A stretch of DNA of 7,410 nucleotides. Source: Sandaracinaceae bacterium (GTDB taxonomy: Bacteria; Myxococcota_A; Polyangia; Polyangiales; Sandaracinaceae). The position numbers were made by a program, and so were the translations under genes. This document shows, piece by piece, positions 1-6,674 of this stretch. How positions within the stretch are numbered: position 1 is the stretch's first letter; every line of letters begins with the position of its first letter. Location of the stretch: the NCBI GenBank assembly GCA_025056955.1, contig JANWYL010000153.1:1-7410 (forward strand). The letters are read 5' to 3'. The notes beneath the pieces are model-generated. The model had not been told where the DNA came from and did no database searches. It saw nothing but the letters and a program-made list of their open reading frames with translations.

Positions 1-69
1 CGGGTGGAGGAGCATGGGAAGCCAACGGTGGAGGAAAGGATAGGCAAATGGTGGAGAAAGCACTTTTGA
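1..69 (+). CDS. Possible 3' end of a convergent gene (partial)
   Basis: Plus-strand frame 1 is open from the window edge to a TGA at 67-69 and encodes 22 residues ending in GKWWRKHF. The composition (charged, amphipathic, with a basic/aromatic tail) looks like a genuine protein C-terminus, unlike the Pro-rich plus-strand shadow frames further right. If real, it is a gene converging on the minus-strand operon, with its body left of the window. No family can be recognised from so short a piece, and another plus frame also stays open to 140, so chance openness is quite possible. Confidence 0.3.
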   Translation, partial: RVEEHGKPTVEERIGKWWRKHF

Positions 70-151
70 TATATGGGGGCTGCCCACATCCACGCGAGTC
101 GGCCTGGAAGAAGAAGGAGGACTTTTCGTCGACAGGGTAGGCTAGAAGAGG
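70..151. other. Intergenic spacer downstream of the lipoprotein gene
   Basis: This is the space between the lipoprotein stop codon and the possible convergent reading frame. It is purine-rich on the plus strand. It contains a weak hairpin at 71-89 but no obvious T-tract terminator on either strand, no tRNA-like fold and no convincing promoter. A minus-strand frame remains open through it but has no start codon with a ribosome binding site, so I do not call it a gene. Confidence 0.5.
71..89 (-). terminator. Weak hairpin, possible transcription end of the operon
   Basis: Read on the minus strand, ATGTGGG (89-83) can pair with CCCATAT (77-71) around a 5-nt loop. This gives a 7-bp stem with three G-C pairs and one G-U wobble, which would be an A-C mismatch in plus-strand RNA. 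It lies about 60 bp after the lipoprotein stop and directly after the possible convergent stop at 67-69. No U-tract follows it (the minus strand reads ATCAAAAG), so it is not a canonical intrinsic terminator; it may be chance. Confidence 0.2.
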
Positions 152-2215
152 TTAGGGTTCAATATCAGGTTCAATATCAATAATAGGATCTGTGATTTCA
201 ACCGTGTTTTGCCTCACACCCATCATCCCTGGATTGCCTCCACCTGCGGTGCAAGCGGGCCCACCCTGTCCAGCTGGTCCAAGGTGATACATGGGTGTTC
301 CCATGATGGAGCCACCGCGGTACATGATACCGACCGATGGGCCACCTGCCCCTCCTCCGCCACAGCCTCCACGCCCGCCGCTCCCTCCTTGCCCTCCTGC
401 ACCTCCATTTCCACCCCTCGCCATGCAGCCACGCTCTGTTACCGAAGCTCCAGCGCCTCCTGGCCCTCCACTTGCACCCATTTCACCCATCGCACCATTT
501 CCTCCTCGGCCTCCGTTTCCACCGCCCCTGGTTTCGAGGAGCACTTCGGGGCCGAACTGGATTTGGCTTCGGAAGGAGGCAATTGCAATCGAGGCACCCC
601 CGGCTTGGCCCCTTCGGCCTCCTTGACCGCCACGCCCCCCTTCTCCGCCTTGGCCACCGCCCCCACCCCCAGCAAATAATACGATTGGTAGACAAACCTG
701 GAATGCACCCCCTCCACCACCGCCTCCGCCTCCACGCGTGCCAGGGCCCCCTGGAGCCCCATCAGCTCCGTTCGGAGGGATCCAGTTAACTCCTCCCCTA
801 ATAGGACCACCAAGTCCTCCTGCTCCACTTCCACCAGCTCCTGGAGCCCCATTGGCTCCGGGGCATCCTGGCCTTCCGTTTTGCCCTGACCCACCGCTAC
901 CAGTACCTCCACTGCCGCCAGCACCACCAACCCCCATGCAGCCAGTGGGGTCTGTTCCTGGGGAGCCGTTACTGTTGTTGCTGCCGCCTTGACCACCAGC
1001 ACCACCTCCCGTGCCTCCTCCCGCACCCCCGTTCGAGCCAACTCCATTTTGGCCTGGCGCTCCTGGCATTGGTGCTGCTGATCCCGCCACGCCCATGCCG
1101 TCCGCCCCATCGCTTCCATTGGCACCACGGCCTGCGATGATGTGGCTCCGCGCAAAGGAAGCTTGGGTTCCTTCAAGCTCGATCGTTGCAGTATACGCCC
1201 CAGGAATGCTTTGATTTTCGGTCTCCCAATCCACTGAATCGATTGAAATCCTGCCTCCAGTGATGCGGATGGCGTGAGGGGCACGTGAGATCACGCGCGC
1301 GCGCCCAGAACGGCCCAGGAAATTGGGGGTGTATCCGCCGTGCATCAGAAGATTGCGATTACTGCTCGACAAACGCTCGGCGACGAGGTAGTTGCCCCCT
1401 TCAAGGAGCATGTGAATCGTTGCCTCGCTCCGCATGTTTGCGATCCGAAACGCCTCTTCGATGCGGGCAGCGTTTGCAGGCGAGCTTCCATCTCCAGAGC
1501 CACGGGCAGAGGGGGCCACATACAAAAAGCCTGGGTTACCCACAATGCCATCGGCTCCGTCGCAATTTTCATCCCGGGCTTCGAGATCGGGGGTGTCCAT
1601 CGTCGATGTTCTTCGGCATTCACAGCCATTGGTGCCTGGACCAAGCATTCCGTCCAAGTCCACGTAGCCCTCCGCACAAGCGAGGCCACAGCGGCCATCG
1701 CGACAGGTGGCAACGGTGTTTGGGCCTCCTCCAGGACATGGCGCCATGCACATGATGGCAGCTCCTTCCATCCGGCCACAGGCAGAGGGGTTGCTCAAGC
1801 TCGCCTCATCGAAGCGGTGGCGGCAACGCCCCATCGTGCACTCGGCACGTGTGCATGCGTTTCCATCATCAGCACAGTCTGATGGGGCTGTGCACTCGGG
1901 CCTCCACGCGTCTGGTGGCATGAAAGCATCTGGTGGCATGAAAGCATCTGGTGGCATGAAAGCATCTGGTGGCATGAAAGCATCTGGCCGAAAGGCGTCT
2001 GGGAAGTCGAAAAATGCATCAGGGTGTTCTTCCCACGCATCAGGGAGGGGAACACAACGCCCCGCTCGGCATTCTTGCCCGGCGGGACAATCGCTTCTTC
2101 GATTGCATTGGTTGTTGTTTCCGCCCCCACCACAAGCCACTAGCTGAGTGAGAAGCATGGGAGCGATCAAGACGAAGCCACTTGCCACTAAGCCGTCCAA
2201 GCGCGAATTCTTCAT
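152..2215 (-). CDS. Large Cys/Gly-rich surface lipoprotein with PDA repeats
   Basis: A 687-residue predicted lipoprotein. Residues 1-27 form a type II signal peptide and lipobox LVAC gives acylated Cys28, followed by Gly rather than Asp, compatible with outer-membrane delivery. Domains in order: a Cys-rich module (37-54); eight PDAF/PDAW motifs (58-104); more Cys-rich modules (108-200) including a 'DLDG...NGCE' element; an 'ENCDG' motif (216-220); a 'YVAPSA..GSGDGSSP' segment (232-246) leading into what looks like a pectin-lyase-type beta-helix region (to about 360); then a very Gly-rich stretch (361-665) broken by short hydrophobic strands; and an acidic tail DIEPDIEP. The ATG is supported by GGAGG six bases upstream. 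I recognise the architecture as Myxococcota-style, but no enzyme active site is visible and the function is unknown. Adhesion, matrix or surface-layer roles are guesses. It follows the VWA gene by 49 bp and is probably co-transcribed. Confidence 0.85.
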   Translation of the reverse strand: MKNSRLDGLVASGFVLIAPMLLTQLVACGGGGNNNQCNRRSDCPAGQECRAGRCVPLPDAWEEHPDAFFDFPDAFRPDAFMPPDAFMPPDAFMPPDAFMPPDAWRPECTAPSDCADDGNACTRAECTMGRCRHRFDEASLSNPSACGRMEGAAIMCMAPCPGGGPNTVATCRDGRCGLACAEGYVDLDGMLGPGTNGCECRRTSTMDTPDLEARDENCDGADGIVGNPGFLYVAPSARGSGDGSSPANAARIEEAFRIANMRSEATIHMLLEGGNYLVAERLSSSNRNLLMHGGYTPNFLGRSGRARVISRAPHAIRITGGRISIDSVDWETENQSIPGAYTATIELEGTQASFARSHIIAGRGANGSDGADGMGVAGSAAPMPGAPGQNGVGSNGGAGGGTGGGAGGQGGSNNSNGSPGTDPTGCMGVGGAGGSGGTGSGGSGQNGRPGCPGANGAPGAGGSGAGGLGGPIRGGVNWIPPNGADGAPGGPGTRGGGGGGGGGAFQVCLPIVLFAGGGGGGQGGEGGRGGQGGRRGQAGGASIAIASFRSQIQFGPEVLLETRGGGNGGRGGNGAMGEMGASGGPGGAGASVTERGCMARGGNGGAGGQGGSGGRGGCGGGGAGGPSVGIMYRGGSIMGTPMYHLGPAGQGGPACTAGGGNPGMMGVRQNTVEITDPIIDIEPDIEP
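156..179 (-). repeat. 12-bp tandem duplication at lipoprotein C-terminus
   Basis: Two perfect adjacent copies of ggttcaatatca (plus-strand reading) encode the final DIEP-DIEP of the lipoprotein just before the stop codon. The duplication is in frame and adds one extra acidic tetrapeptide. It resembles a recent slippage event. Confidence 0.8.
215..1130 (-). repeat. Gly-rich low-complexity coding region
   Basis: About 300 codons of the lipoprotein (residues about 361-665) are dominated by glycine in irregular GG-x, G-A-G and G-x-P-G patterns, including a run of nine glycines at 495-503. Short non-glycine strands interrupt it, for example AFQVCLPIVLFA (504-515), ASIAIASFRSQIQFGPEVLL (541-560) and PSVGIMYR (626-633). 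Periodic strands between Gly-rich loops suggest beta-helix coils with glycine insertions rather than pure disorder. The bias makes the minus strand G-rich and produces long spurious Pro-rich frames on the plus strand. Confidence 0.85.
1904..2044 (-). repeat. PDAF/PDAW repeat coding segment
   Basis: Residues 58-104 of the lipoprotein contain eight Pro-Asp-Ala-aromatic motifs. The first three are spaced by EEH, FDF and a single R, and the later ones by a regular MP, giving the hexapeptide MPPDAF. The segment lies between two Cys-rich modules close to the lipid anchor and probably acts as an extended stalk or linker. Repeats of this type are, to my knowledge, common in predicted lipoproteins of Myxococcota. 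Confidence 0.85.
1911..1987 (-). repeat. Four perfect 18-bp tandem repeats
   Basis: The unit tctggtggcatgaaagca (plus-strand reading) occurs four times without a mismatch at 1911-1928, 1929-1946, 1947-1964 and 1965-1982, with five further matching bases to 1987. Each unit encodes one MPPDAF hexapeptide on the minus strand. The neighbouring PDA motifs use different codons, so the perfect block is younger than the protein motif itself and probably arose by slippage. Because 18 is a multiple of three, copy-number change would lengthen or shorten the stalk without a frameshift. Confidence 0.95.
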
Positions 2216-2220
2216 GCCAG

Positions 2221-2226
2221 ACCTCC
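2221..2226 (-). promoter_or_regulatory. Strong ribosome binding site of the lipoprotein gene
   Basis: On the minus strand GGAGGT stands six bases from the GGAGG core to the ATG at 2213-2215. It decides the start and indicates independent, efficient initiation rather than coupling to the gene in front. Confidence 0.75.
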
Positions 2227-2243
2227 AAAAACATTCTCAACGA

Positions 2244-2283
2244 ATCAGCCAAGCACTTTCAAGATTAGCCAAGCACTTTCGAG
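2244..2283. repeat. 20-bp tandem duplication across the VWA gene's stop codon
   Basis: Positions 2244-2263 and 2264-2283 are adjacent near-copies differing at two bases, sharing the 14-bp core agccaagcactttc. The right copy covers the last codons (SKVLG) and stop of the BatA-like gene; the left copy lies in the 49-bp spacer before the lipoprotein gene. This looks like a local duplication of the gene's end. No inverted symmetry is evident, so an operator role is not indicated. Confidence 0.8.
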
Positions 2284-4343
2284 GTGATTGATTTGGCATG
2301 GGGGCGCCTTCGAAGCATCTTTTGGAAGAGGGGAAAAGCATCCCTGAGGCGCAACCATCCTTCAGCAATTGCGAAAAGCCCAGAAAGGAAAAAAAAGAGA
2401 GGAGAGAGAGGGAGAGAAGTTGTGGATTGGTTGGATGCCTTGGAAGTTGTGGGTGCACTCCTTGGTAAGGAGAGGCGAGGTGAGAGATCGATTTCTTCTG
2501 GCGGTGGTACAACCACCAAGCGACCGATGCGTTTCTTTTTAGAATCAGCAAACCGAAGCTCGTAAATTCCTGGCTCTGCAAGGTCGCTGAGATCAAGCCC
2601 TGAGGGGCCAGGATTTCGCTCGAAGACAAGCCCGCTTGGGGTTTGGATTTCAACATTTTTGACGGTGGCGGGAAGGGGGAGGGTGATCAGATCGCCCGAT
2701 GAGATGGGGTGCGCTGGGAGCACTTCTGGAGGGGCAAGCTTCAGAACAAGGTTAACCAGGAGGGGAAGAAAGCCTGGTTGAATGGGAAAGTCAGAGAGGC
2801 GGTCATCAAGCCCCACCGAAAGCACAGCACGTCTCGATGAGGGGTCAAAAACCAGAAAGGGGTGATCTCCATCAATCCGAAGGGGAATCAAGGCGGAATC
2901 AGAGAGAGGCACAAGCTCGAAGTAGGACGAGATCCGAATTCCTTCAAGCCCCGTTGGGCCTGACCTGAAGAAAAGGTGAGAGGTCGGTTCGAGGGTCAAG
3001 GAAGGGTGAGAGGGGGCGGGAAGCAAGGCGACGGGACGGGCGGGCAGCCATCTGGCCCACGCTTCGACCGCATCGCGAGAAGCACTGGCTTCAGGGGCAA
3101 CGAGAAGCCCGCTTCCTTCCTCAAGGGCTTGCTCGAGCACAGAAATGGACTCGGGTGATGGTGCAAAAAAGCCAGAGACAACAATCACCTGTGGGAAGGA
3201 GTTCTCCCGAGAGCGATAATCTGCAAGAAAAGAGGGGAGCCGATCCGCATCAACGAGAAGGGGTAGAAAGGTGTGGGCAGAACCAGATGCGGCTTCAAGG
3301 GCACGGATTGCAAAGCGGGCACTTCGACGAGTGCTTCCCTCAACGAAGAGGACGCTTAGTTGTGGCGAAGCCTCAAGGGGCAACACCCTCCTATTGTCCA
3401 TGGGGAGGCGATCTTCAGGTGTTTCGATGTTGATGGCGATTTTGCGAATTCCCTTTGGTGGGTGAAATGAAAGGTGAAGTGAAGAACTGCCATCGAGGAG
3501 AGTAAACTCTTTCTCAAGAATCGTTGGGTGTGAGGGCAAATCTTCAGAGAGAATTCGCAACGATGCCTTTACTTGGCTCGAAAACCCGCTGCCTCGCACA
3601 TCCAGTGTCATTAACCAAGGTGAATTTGGTGAATCCGGTGAAACCAGCTGGGTTTCAACAATTCCAATGTTAGGTGAATAGCCAGAACCGATCACCTTTT
3701 CGAGTTCAACTGGGAATGAAGGTGTGGGAATGGACTCATCGCTTGATTGATCGCTCAAAAGCAAGATGCGCCGCTCTGAGAGCGAAGCCCCTCCAAGTTG
3801 GCGCTCAGCCATTTTGATGGCTGCACCTATCGCGTTGCGGCGGGCACCTGGTTGAATGGAGAGGAGTGCTCCTTTTCCAAGCTTAATGTCCTTGGTGCGG
3901 GGCAGGATGAGGCGAGGAGGCGCACCCGCTGCGACGATTGCGATTTCTGAGCCTTGAGGGAGTGATTCGATGATTTTGATTGCCCTTGCAACCGCTTCAT
4001 CAAGTGCGCTCCTTTTTTGAGAAAAATCGATCAGTTGCGCCATCGATGCCGAATCGTCAATCACAATTGCCAGGGCCAGTGCTTCTTCTCCATACCGAGA
4101 CGCACCGACCATGAAGGGTTCAGCCATTCCAATCGCAGCCAAAATCACCACGCCCATTCGCAGGATGAGGATTAAAATGTCCACCAGTCGAATGCGGCGT
4201 CGCTTGTGGGTAATTGCGCGTTCGAGGAAAGCAACCGTTGGGAGGATGCGAGAAGGGAGGTCCCGCCGGCGCAAGATGTGTGCGGCGATTGGCAAAGCAA
4301 TCAGCAATGCAGCAAGGAGAGCCAAGGGAGACGCTATGCCCAT
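2265..4343 (-). CDS. BatA-like membrane-anchored VWA protein
   Basis: A 692-residue protein. The N-terminus fits the BatA (aerotolerance regulator N-terminal) domain: a hydrophobic helix (about 5-22), the short basic loop with RRRDLPSRILPTVAFL, then a second helix (about 53-74). A von Willebrand A domain follows, with the MIDAS motif D96-D-S98-A-S100 in VIDDSASM and a second acidic motif LLLSDQSSD (195-202). Residues about 329-440 look like the Rossmann/GATase-like domain often found in these proteins, and about 550-613 like a beta-sandwich ending in a GIYELRF strand. A C-terminal helix (647-665) and a basic tail complete it. The VWA and sandwich regions are thus probably periplasmic. The start has GGAGG nine bases upstream and overlaps the DUF58 gene by 10 bp. 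In Bat/MoxR systems such proteins partner the MoxR ATPase; the specific client is unknown. The usual MIDAS threonine seems replaced (Asn170). Confidence 0.85.
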   Translation of the reverse strand: MGIASPLALLAALLIALPIAAHILRRRDLPSRILPTVAFLERAITHKRRRIRLVDILILILRMGVVILAAIGMAEPFMVGASRYGEEALALAIVIDDSASMAQLIDFSQKRSALDEAVARAIKIIESLPQGSEIAIVAAGAPPRLILPRTKDIKLGKGALLSIQPGARRNAIGAAIKMAERQLGGASLSERRILLLSDQSSDESIPTPSFPVELEKVIGSGYSPNIGIVETQLVSPDSPNSPWLMTLDVRGSGFSSQVKASLRILSEDLPSHPTILEKEFTLLDGSSSLHLSFHPPKGIRKIAINIETPEDRLPMDNRRVLPLEASPQLSVLFVEGSTRRSARFAIRALEAASGSAHTFLPLLVDADRLPSFLADYRSRENSFPQVIVVSGFFAPSPESISVLEQALEEGSGLLVAPEASASRDAVEAWARWLPARPVALLPAPSHPSLTLEPTSHLFFRSGPTGLEGIRISSYFELVPLSDSALIPLRIDGDHPFLVFDPSSRRAVLSVGLDDRLSDFPIQPGFLPLLVNLVLKLAPPEVLPAHPISSGDLITLPLPATVKNVEIQTPSGLVFERNPGPSGLDLSDLAEPGIYELRFADSKKKRIGRLVVVPPPEEIDLSPRLSLPRSAPTTSKASNQSTTSLPLSPLFFFLSGLFAIAEGWLRLRDAFPLFQKMLRRRPHAKSITSKVLG

Positions 4344-5260
4344 CGGCGATGGCCTCCAAAACGAGCCAAAGCACCCTTCACGAAAAAGAGGTGTTGAAGG
4401 ACGATGTCAACGATGTTCTCGTCTGTGCACACGAGCCTAAGAAATGCTCCCATTTCGACCAACTGGTTGCGTTGCCTTTCAAGGTGGGCTTGAAGCTCTC
4501 TTTGGTAAGCACTTCTGATTTCTGCTGGATCTGCTTCAACTGGGGGTTCACCCTCGAGGCCTTCAAAGCGAAAGGGCCCATTTCCTGGAAGTTCAATCTC
4601 TTCTCGGTGAAGGATTTGGAAAACCCAGAACTCAAAACCACCCTTTGTCCATGCTTTCAACCCATCGAGGGCGTGGGGGTCAAGGTCCAAAAGGTCGCTC
4701 GCCAAAATGATAAGGCCGCGCCTTTTTGTGGTGCGTTTTGAGGTGTTCACCTTGCTTCCGAGCACAGAAAGTCGGGTGCGTGCACCGCGAGCAGGGGGTT
4801 TGGCCAAGTTTTCTTCAATCAACCTCAAATGAGAAAGGGAGGAGCGGGGGGGTAGCTCTTCTAGCACCCCTTCGTCAAAGCGGGTAAGAGCCACTGCATC
4901 CCCTTGAGATTGCGCCAAGGTGGCAAAGACTGCGAGGAGGGTGGCTGCAAAGCGGGCCTTTTCTTGCGCACCTTCCCCAAAGGCCATCGAGGCAGATGCA
5001 TCGAGCCAAAGGTGAAGCTCGAGCTCGCTTTCTTGCTCGAGGCGCTTGATCACCAGCCCTTCCTTGCGCGCACTTGCCCTCCAGTCGATCAGCCTGGGAT
5101 CGTCGCCAGGGGTGTAGTCGCGGTGGTCGACAAAGACCGCACTTGCCCCTCGGCGAAAGCTGCGATGAAGCCCTGTGCGGATGCCTTCGACAATCTTTCG
5201 AATGTCGAGGCGGATGGCCGAGAGGCGTTCAGACCATTCTTGTTGGACAAGGCCTACCAT
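4334..5260 (-). CDS. DUF58 domain protein (VWA fold)
   Basis: A 308-residue soluble protein without a signal peptide or membrane helix. The DUF58 signature is clear: D45-HRDYTPGDDPRLIDWRASA followed by the VIKRLEQESELE strand (50-82), with the VWA-type metal site D87-A-S89-A-S91 in LWLDASASM. A second strand, LIILASDLLD (183-192), carries the later acidic residue D189. Length is normal for the family. The gene overlaps moxR by 7 bp at its start and the BatA-like gene by 10 bp at its end. No clear Shine-Dalgarno precedes its ATG, so translation is probably coupled to MoxR. DUF58 proteins are regular partners of MoxR ATPases and are thought to act as adaptors or substrates of the AAA+ ring; direct biochemical evidence for this subgroup is thin. 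Confidence 0.9.
   Translation of the reverse strand: MVGLVQQEWSERLSAIRLDIRKIVEGIRTGLHRSFRRGASAVFVDHRDYTPGDDPRLIDWRASARKEGLVIKRLEQESELELHLWLDASASMAFGEGAQEKARFAATLLAVFATLAQSQGDAVALTRFDEGVLEELPPRSSLSHLRLIEENLAKPPARGARTRLSVLGSKVNTSKRTTKRRGLIILASDLLDLDPHALDGLKAWTKGGFEFWVFQILHREEIELPGNGPFRFEGLEGEPPVEADPAEIRSAYQRELQAHLERQRNQLVEMGAFLRLVCTDENIVDIVLQHLFFVKGALARFGGHRRWA
4353..4357 (-). promoter_or_regulatory. Ribosome binding site of the BatA-like gene
   Basis: GGAGG on the minus strand, nine bases before the ATG at 4341-4343, lies inside the 3' end of the DUF58 gene. It supports the chosen start even though the two genes overlap. Confidence 0.6.
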
Positions 5261-6261
5261 GGCGAAAGGGTTTCAAGAACTCGGTCGATCAGCGCATCGG
5301 TGGTAAGCCCTTCGGCCTCTGCTCGGTACGAAGGGATGATGCGGTGGCGCAAGGCGGGTTTGGCCAAAACCTTGATGTCTTCGAGCTCTACCGCGTAGCG
5401 ACCATGGAGGATGGCCCTGGCCTTCGCAGCCAAAACGAGTGATTGGCTCCCGCGAGGACCTGCACCAAAGGCAATGAATGGACGGAGGGAGGCAGGGCAA
5501 AGGCCGTCTTCTGGCCGTGTTGCGCGGACCAGAGACACCGCATACTCGATCACGTGGGGGGCAACTGGAACGCTTGGGACTGCTTGTTGGATGGCAAGAA
5601 TTTCTTCCCGGCCGAGCACTGGCAGCGGGGCCTCCCCCTCCGGAGAGGTCGTGAGACGCACGATTTCGATCTCTTCTTTGAGACTTGGATAGCTCATTTG
5701 GATTTGAAGCAGAAATCGATCGAGCTGGGCCTCAGGCAGGGGGTAAGTGCCTTCTTGCTCGATTGGATTTTGCGTCGCGAAAACGATATAGGGCTGCTCG
5801 AGGGAATGGGTGCGCCCGCCTGCCGTGACTGCTCCTTCTGCCATGGACTGAAGAAGGGCCGCTTGGGTTTTGGGCGGCGTGCGGTTGATTTCATCGGCGA
5901 GCAAGATGTTCGTGAAGATGGGGCCTGGAATAAAGCGAAAGCGCTTGCGCCCACTTTCTGGATCTTCCTCGAGCACTTCGCTCCCAATGATATCGGCGGG
6001 CATGAGATCGGGGGTGAATTGAATCCGATTTGAGCGGAGGGAAAGAATGCTTGCAAGGGTTGAAATCAATCGGGTTTTTGCAAGGCCTGGGACTCCTACA
6101 AAAAGGGCATGGCCCCGCGCAAAAAGCGCGATAAGCAAAAGTTCCACGACGGTGTCTTGGCCCACAATGCGCTTACGGAGCTCTTTGAGAATGCGGTTTC
6201 TTGCGCTTTCGACCCACAAGACGAGCTCTTTTGCGCTTTGGGGGATGGGTTCTTTGGCCAT
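5254..6261 (-). CDS. moxR: MoxR-family AAA+ ATPase
   Basis: A 335-residue cytoplasmic ATPase of normal MoxR length. Walker A is GVPGLAKT (56-63), with K62 and T63 binding nucleotide. Walker B is ILLADEIN (119-126), with D123-E124. The family's highly conserved sensor-1 block ATQNPIEQEGTYPLPEAQLDRF spans 162-183, and GAGPRGSQSL (266-275) carries the sensor-2 arginine R270. The C-terminal lid ends with LRHRIIP. Everything needed for ATP hydrolysis is present. MoxR proteins form hexameric rings that remodel VWA-domain partners, for example in cofactor insertion or complex maturation; here the two partners are encoded directly downstream and the stop codon overlaps the DUF58 start by 7 bp. The gene lies 38 bp after the bactofilin gene, with only a weak AAGAG abutting its ATG. 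The symbol is a family-level label. Confidence 0.95.
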   Translation of the reverse strand: MAKEPIPQSAKELVLWVESARNRILKELRKRIVGQDTVVELLLIALFARGHALFVGVPGLAKTRLISTLASILSLRSNRIQFTPDLMPADIIGSEVLEEDPESGRKRFRFIPGPIFTNILLADEINRTPPKTQAALLQSMAEGAVTAGGRTHSLEQPYIVFATQNPIEQEGTYPLPEAQLDRFLLQIQMSYPSLKEEIEIVRLTTSPEGEAPLPVLGREEILAIQQAVPSVPVAPHVIEYAVSLVRATRPEDGLCPASLRPFIAFGAGPRGSQSLVLAAKARAILHGRYAVELEDIKVLAKPALRHRIIPSYRAEAEGLTTDALIDRVLETLSPW

Positions 6262-6299
6262 CTCTTTTGAGCGAAAACTTTTGCGTCAAAAGCCCAGCG

Positions 6300-6674
6300 T
6301 CAAGGCTTCCCTTCGGAAAGCGGTTGAGTGGAGGCTTCGTGGGAGGAAGGGGAGGTGGTCACGCATTTGCCTTCGACGACGCTGCCTTTGGCAATGTCAA
6401 TAAGAGGAGCGAAAATGTCTCCGTACACCTTGGCATCGGGGTGGATTTCAACCAATTGATGGGCCCGCACTGTGCCCTTGAGCACCCCCGCTCGGACAAT
6501 CAGGGTATCAACTTCAATGGTCGCATGAACTTCGGCGCCTTCACCGAGGACAAGAACACCTCGACCGAAGATTTCACCTTCAAGGTGACCTTCGATGCGC
6601 GCATGCTCCTCAAAAAGGAGTTTTCCGACAAAACGCGTGCCCCTTCCGATGAGTGCTCTGATTTCTTGACTCAT
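6300..6674 (-). CDS. Bactofilin family cytoskeletal protein
   Basis: A 124-residue protein almost entirely made of the bactofilin (DUF583) beta-helical core. Residues 9-104 show the typical rungs: IGRGTRFVGKLLFEEHARIEGHL start, then GEGAEVHATIEVDTLIVRAG, the GTVRAHQLVEIHPDAKVYGDI rung, and P90-L-IDIAKGSVVEGKC. Short polar tails flank it, the C-terminal one rich in Ser/Thr/Glu. Bactofilins polymerise without nucleotide into filaments lining the inner membrane and scaffold wall enzymes or envelope proteins. Its ATG shares the ATGA with the stop of the outer-membrane gene in front, so the two are translationally coupled; a GGAG/GCAGG stretch lies just upstream. Its position before MoxR suggests a scaffold for the module, which is inference. 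Confidence 0.92.
   Translation of the reverse strand: MSQEIRALIGRGTRFVGKLLFEEHARIEGHLEGEIFGRGVLVLGEGAEVHATIEVDTLIVRAGVLKGTVRAHQLVEIHPDAKVYGDIFAPLIDIAKGSVVEGKCVTTSPSSHEASTQPLSEGKP

Noticed and set aside
209..1214. Several plus-strand frames rich in Pro, Ala and His
   Set aside because: They are the complement of the Gly-rich coding region of the lipoprotein; composition follows GGN codons read backwards, with no ribosome binding sites or recognisable domains.
439..1284. A 281-codon minus-strand frame inside the lipoprotein gene
   Set aside because: It is an alternative frame of the same low-complexity stretch, lacks a family signature, and conflicts with the lipoprotein frame that has a lipobox and a strong ribosome binding site.
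1285..1882. Overlapping plus-strand frames of 150-180 codons
   Set aside because: Antisense to the Cys-rich and beta-helix-like part of the lipoprotein; no start signals or protein-like patterns.
1911..1987. CRISPR array
   Set aside because: Repeats are directly adjacent without spacers and lie in frame within a coding sequence.
5443..6033. A 196-codon plus-strand frame opposite moxR
   Set aside because: Shadow of the moxR codon pattern; the minus-strand frame carries all MoxR motifs.
6264..6295. AT-rich partial symmetry between bactofilin and moxR, considered as a terminator or operator
   Set aside because: The bases around the aaaactttt core do not extend into a stable stem and there is no following T-run on the minus strand.
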